From Rhodoferax sp. UBA5149 (GTDB lineage: Bacteria; Pseudomonadota; Gammaproteobacteria; Burkholderiales; Burkholderiaceae_C): a DNA stretch of 10,078 nucleotides. Both the position numbers and the translations under genes were made by a program. Shown here piece by piece: positions 7,357-10,078 of the stretch. The notes under the pieces are model-generated. The model saw nothing but the letters and a program-made list of their open reading frames with translations, was not told where the DNA came from and searched no databases. The stretch is taken from positions 1 through 10,078 of the forward strand of contig NZ_DHXT01000071.1 of the NCBI RefSeq assembly GCF_002413825.1, read 5' to 3'. Each line of letters starts with the position of its first letter. The first letter of the stretch is position 1.

Positions 7357-7370
7357 AGTACGACCGTACT
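7357..7370. promoter_or_regulatory. Palindrome AGTACG-AC-CGTACT flanked by T-runs; candidate operator or weak terminator
   Basis: AGTACG (7357-7362) and CGTACT (7365-7370) are exact reverse complements around AC. Five T's precede the palindrome, and its final T starts a run of six. As RNA it could form a 5-bp stem with a GACC loop followed by U's, a weak intrinsic terminator for the cysD-cysNC operon. As DNA it resembles compact two-fold operators such as those of TetR-family repressors, and it lies about 100 bp before the next start codon. The low GC of the stem makes the operator reading somewhat more attractive. Confidence 0.4.
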
Positions 7371-7454
7371 TTTTTAAGGCTTTCCAAAGCAAAACACCTA
7401 AAATACCCTCCAGCTTTGATCCGCCGCAACTCAGATCCCCACCAATTCCTTTAC

Positions 7455-7458
7455 AGGA
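7455..7458 (+). promoter_or_regulatory. Shine-Dalgarno site of the solute-binding protein gene
   Basis: AGGA stands 7 nt before ATG 7466. This fixes the start there instead of at in-frame codons further upstream, and it places the signal peptide at the very N-terminus. Confidence 0.65.
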
Positions 7459-7465
7459 TAAATTC

Positions 7466-8620
7466 ATGAATCGCCGAAATTTTCTTGCTTCCTCGCCTGT
7501 ATTGGCCACAGGTTTGGTTTTTCCCTCCCTGATTTCAAACACCTATGCACAAACCGGAAATACGGCCGATGTCTTGACGATCGGTTGCACCGCGGCGATG
7601 ACGGGACCGCTGGGGAGTTTTGGCCAAAACATGAAACTGGGTGTGGACGCTGGGTTTCATCAGATCAATGCCCGAGGGGGCGTCGAAGGCCGCCCACTGC
7701 GGTTTTCGGTGCTGGATGACGCCTACATTCCGGCCCGCAGCGTGGAAAATGTCAAAAAACTGATTGGCGACAGTGGCGTCATTGCCCTGATGGGGTGCCT
7801 GGGCACCCCCAATAACGCCGCGATATCCCCGATCATCGAGGCAGAAGGTACACCCCATCTGGGCCCGCTGACGGGTGCCTCGAGCCTGAGAAAGATCGAG
7901 CTGCGCAACGTCTTCCATGTTCGCGCCAGTTACACCGATGAAATAAACCGGCTGGTTCAAAATCTGGTTTCCATGGGCATACGGGATCTGGCGATGGTCT
8001 ACCTGGACAATCCCTATGGCAAGGAAGTGGCGCAAGACGCAACCCGGGCGCTCACGGCGTCCGGCGTCAAGGCCGTTGCCATGGTTCCCCTGGCAACCGA
8101 TGGCAAGAACCTCGACAGTGTGGTCGCGGCTGTATTGGCCGCCAAACCCTCGGCGGTGCTGCTGGGGACAGCGGGCGCGGCAACCACCGGCCTGGTGGCC
8201 AAGCTCAAACAAGCGTCGTCCATGATGCCGATCGCCGGGGTGAGTGCCTCGCTGACACAAGCAGGCGTCAAGGAATTGGGCGGAAAAGCGCAAGGCATCG
8301 CCATCACGATGGTCTTTCCCGATGCGTACCAGGCAAAACACCTTGTCATCAGGGACTACCAGAGTGCGATGCGCGCCATCGACCAGCCGCTGTTCGACCC
8401 GGGCAGCCTCGAAGGCTATATCAACGCGCGCATCATGGCCGAAGCCCTCACCCACGCCGGCCGCGGTGTGACCCGGGCCAAGCTGAGGCAGTCATTGTCC
8501 GCCCTGCGCAACTTCGATCTGGGCGGTTTCACCGTGGACTATGGTTCGGCCAACGCGCGGGTCGGCTCGAAGTATGTTGCGCTTGGTATATTGTCCGCGG
8601 ATGGCAAGCTGAAAGGCTGA
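7466..8620 (+). CDS. Periplasmic ABC transporter substrate-binding protein, LivJ-like (branched-chain amino acid type)
   Basis: This is a 384-residue secreted protein. The N-terminus MNRRNFLASS has a twin-arginine-like motif, followed by a hydrophobic stretch and a likely cleavage site after TYA (residue 28). The mature part has the type I periplasmic-binding fold of the Peripla_BP_6 family. It opens with the strand LTIGCTAAMTGPLGSFGQNMKLGVDAGF and has the typical GGVEGRPLRFSVLDDAY, then VIALMGCLGTPNNAAISPIIE and the second-lobe segment LAMVYLDNPYGKE. Such proteins bind amino acids, aromatic acids or other small organic ligands and deliver them to a Liv-type ABC transporter; the ligand cannot be told here. 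No permease or ATPase gene is adjacent, so it is an orphan binding protein, as is common in Burkholderiales. The gene converges on the polymerase gene, 43 bp away. A longer in-frame reading from upstream is rejected because it would bury the signal peptide. Confidence 0.88.
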   Translation: MNRRNFLASSPVLATGLVFPSLISNTYAQTGNTADVLTIGCTAAMTGPLGSFGQNMKLGVDAGFHQINARGGVEGRPLRFSVLDDAYIPARSVENVKKLIGDSGVIALMGCLGTPNNAAISPIIEAEGTPHLGPLTGASSLRKIELRNVFHVRASYTDEINRLVQNLVSMGIRDLAMVYLDNPYGKEVAQDATRALTASGVKAVAMVPLATDGKNLDSVVAAVLAAKPSAVLLGTAGAATTGLVAKLKQASSMMPIAGVSASLTQAGVKELGGKAQGIAITMVFPDAYQAKHLVIRDYQSAMRAIDQPLFDPGSLEGYINARIMAEALTHAGRGVTRAKLRQSLSALRNFDLGGFTVDYGSANARVGSKYVALGILSADGKLKG

Positions 8621-8657
8621 TGAATCTCGGCCAGGGCAACTGAACGCTAACTCGGCG

Positions 8658-8680
8658 GCCGGGTCAGTGAAACTCCCGGC
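8658..8680. repeat. GC-rich inverted repeat at the convergent gene ends
   Basis: GCCGGG (8658-8663) and CCCGGC (8675-8680) are exact reverse complements with an 11-nt loop that includes the polymerase stop codon. It could act as a bidirectional 3'-end hairpin, but no T-run follows on either strand, so it is not a standard intrinsic terminator. Confidence 0.3.
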
Positions 8681-10078
8681 TCAGCGTCGCCAGGTCGCCC
8701 AGCAAGGGCGTCAGGTCTTTCAGGTGGCCGGCAATCAGATGCCGCACCTCAGCGCCACTCTCTTCATCGCGCTGCCACACGCCATAGACTGCCAGCAGGC
8801 GTGACTTGAGCGCGGCGGTGCGCTGGCGCTCGCGCAGACGCTTCCACACAATCACATTGACCGTGCCGGTTTCGTCTTCCAGCGTGATGAACAGCACGCC
8901 CTTGGCGGTGGGGGGTTGCTGGCGCGCGGTGACCAGACCGCAGGCCCGCACCAGCCGACCGCTGGGCAGGTCGCGCAGCTGGGCGGCTGTCAGCAGCTTC
9001 TCTTTTGATAGCTGCTCACGCAGCAGCGACAAGGGGTGGCGGCGTAAAGTGAGCCCAAGCGCGGCGTAGTCAAAGACCACTTCTTCGCCTTCACTGGCAG
9101 CCGGTAGCGTCAACCGTTCTTCATCCACCGGCACGCTATGCAGCAGGGGCGGTGCGGGTTTCAAGGCGGCCGCGTCCCACACCTGCTGGCGGCGGTGGCC
9201 GGACAGGCTAGAGAGCGCATCGGCCGCGGCCAGCGCTTTGAGATCGCTCTGGTCCAGTGCGGCGCGCAGGGCCAGGTCTTCGGTGCGGGTGAAAGGGCTT
9301 GCGATACGGGCGGCGACGATGCGTTGCGCGGCGGCTTGAGCCAGGCCTGAGACCAGACGCAGGCCCAGGCGCACGGCGGGTTGCACGTCGCCGCAAAAGG
9401 GGGCGGACGGCTCCAGCGTGCAGTCCCACGCGCTGTGCGTCACATCCACCGCGCGCACCGCCACGCCATGGCGTTTAGCATCCTGCACCAGTTGCGACGG
9501 CGGGTAAAAACCCATGGGCTGCGAATTGAGCAGGGCCGCAAGAAATGAGGCGGGCTCATGGCACTTGAGCCAGGCGCTGACATAGGCCAGCTGCGCAAAA
9601 CTGGCGGAGTGACTCTCCGGGAATCCATATTCACCGAAGCCCTGTATCTGCTTGAAGATGTTCTCGGCAAACTCTGTGGGGTAGCCGTTGTGGACCATGC
9701 CCCCCACCAGCCGGTCATAAAACTTGTGCACGCCGCCTTTGCGCTTCCAGGCCGCCATGGAGCGGCGCAGATCGTCGGCTTCATCCGGGGTGAAATCAGC
9801 CGCGATCATGGCAATCTGCATCACCTGCTCCTGAAAAATCGGCACGCCCAGGGTGCGCCCCAGTGCTTCCTGAAGTGCGGGCGGGAACAGCACCGCTTCC
9901 AGACCCTGGCGCCGTCGTAAATAAGGGTGCACCATGCCGCCCTGGATCGGCCCCGGGCGCACGATGGCGACCTCGATCACCAGATCGTAAAAGCAGCGCG
10001 GCTGCAGGCGCGGCAGCATCGACATCTGAGCCCGGCTCTCGATCTGGAACACGCCCACGGTGTCGGCCTGGCAAATCA
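8664..10078 (-). CDS. dnaE2: Error-prone DNA polymerase DnaE2/ImuC, C-terminal part (5' end outside window)
   Basis: The frame stays open to the right edge; about 471 codons of an expected 1,000-1,100 are visible. They start in ADTVGVFQIESRAQMSMLPRL, then VIEVAIVRPGPIQGGMVHP, with PIFQEQVMQIAMIAADFTPDEADDLRRSM and FGEYGFPESHSASFAQLAYV. These belong to the polymerase core and fingers of C-family polymerases and are characteristic of the DnaE2 subgroup. A helix-hairpin-helix-like region (around DLKALAAADALSSL) follows, then an OB-fold (LVRACGLVTARQQ, LEDETGTVNVIVWKRL), and the protein ends SREFH, a typical DnaE2 terminus. The family does mutagenic translesion synthesis in the SOS response, usually with ImuA and ImuB. 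Those genes would lie upstream, beyond the right edge. The apparent GTG start at 10058 is internal. The PHP domain and most of the catalytic palm are not visible. Confidence 0.93.
   Translation of the reverse strand, partial: ICQADTVGVFQIESRAQMSMLPRLQPRCFYDLVIEVAIVRPGPIQGGMVHPYLRRRQGLEAVLFPPALQEALGRTLGVPIFQEQVMQIAMIAADFTPDEADDLRRSMAAWKRKGGVHKFYDRLVGGMVHNGYPTEFAENIFKQIQGFGEYGFPESHSASFAQLAYVSAWLKCHEPASFLAALLNSQPMGFYPPSQLVQDAKRHGVAVRAVDVTHSAWDCTLEPSAPFCGDVQPAVRLGLRLVSGLAQAAAQRIVAARIASPFTRTEDLALRAALDQSDLKALAAADALSSLSGHRRQQVWDAAALKPAPPLLHSVPVDEERLTLPAASEGEEVVFDYAALGLTLRRHPLSLLREQLSKEKLLTAAQLRDLPSGRLVRACGLVTARQQPPTAKGVLFITLEDETGTVNVIVWKRLRERQRTAALKSRLLAVYGVWQRDEESGAEVRHLIAGHLKDLTPLLGDLATLSREFH

Larger units (their letters stand above)
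7238..7465. other. Intergenic region upstream of the solute-binding protein gene
   Basis: This is a 228-bp spacer. The left half (to about 7344) is GC-rich and holds only short open frames with no recognisable product, possibly a decayed remnant. The right half is AT-rich and promoter-like, with a 14-bp palindrome (listed separately) and a possible -10 hexamer TAAAAT at 7399-7404 without a good -35. No standard GC-rich terminator follows cysNC. Confidence 0.5.

Noticed and set aside
7259..7465. Upstream in-frame extension of the solute-binding protein
   Set aside because: It would put about 69 residues before an obvious signal peptide; ATG 7466 has a good Shine-Dalgarno site and the extension has no recognisable sequence.
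7535..8455. Long open frame antisense to the solute-binding protein gene (306 codons)
   Set aside because: The opposite strand encodes a clear periplasmic binding protein with signal peptide and ribosome-binding site; the antisense product has no recognisable domain.
9003..9018. Motif TTTTGATAGCTGCT inside dnaE2, resembling a short sequence I loosely recall as recurrent in Comamonadaceae intergenic repeats
   Set aside because: Only one short copy is present, it lies within an intact reading frame, and no paired arm or second copy was seen in the window.

Overview
The window looks like chromosome of a betaproteobacterium, most likely Burkholderiales and possibly Comamonadaceae-like. This is inferred from the GC-rich codon use, the protein flavour, a LivJ-type solute-binding protein and an ImuC/DnaE2-type polymerase. 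No taxonomic marker is present, so the placement is tentative. No rRNA, tRNA, CRISPR array, transposase or complete mobile element was seen.

The left two thirds (1-7237) read as one functional neighbourhood for sulfate activation and sulfation. A 5'-truncated TPR-sulfotransferase (1-1269, +) converges on a second, complete TPR-sulfotransferase (1310-2905, -). The second lies directly downstream of cysQ (2920-3744, -), which encodes the phosphatase that removes PAP, the by-product of sulfotransferases. Divergent from cysQ across a 101-bp AT-richer region are a CysD-type ATP sulfurylase small subunit with an unusual N-terminal extension of about 185 residues (3846-5288, +) and a fused CysN-CysC protein (5288-7237, +). 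CysD plus CysN-CysC makes APS and then PAPS, the sulfotransferases would consume PAPS, and CysQ would clear PAP. Both operons are tightly coupled by stop/start overlaps or very short gaps. No PAPS reductase or sulfite reductase gene is in view, so the local gene content points to sulfation rather than cysteine assimilation. The acceptor molecule is unknown.

The 101-bp divergent region (3745-3845) holds a perfect 8-bp inverted repeat, ATCAATTT-N7-AAATTGAT, a candidate operator. Neither divergent gene has a clear Shine-Dalgarno sequence.

The right third looks unrelated. After a 228-bp spacer containing the palindrome AGTACGACCGTACT comes a periplasmic branched-chain-amino-acid-type solute-binding protein with a twin-arginine-like signal peptide (7466-8620, +). 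It converges on the C-terminal part of an error-prone DNA polymerase of the DnaE2/ImuC family (8664-10078, -), which runs off the right edge.

The most interesting points are the compact PAPS make-use-recycle cluster with two divergent TPR-sulfotransferase paralogues, and the unrecognised domain fused to CysD.
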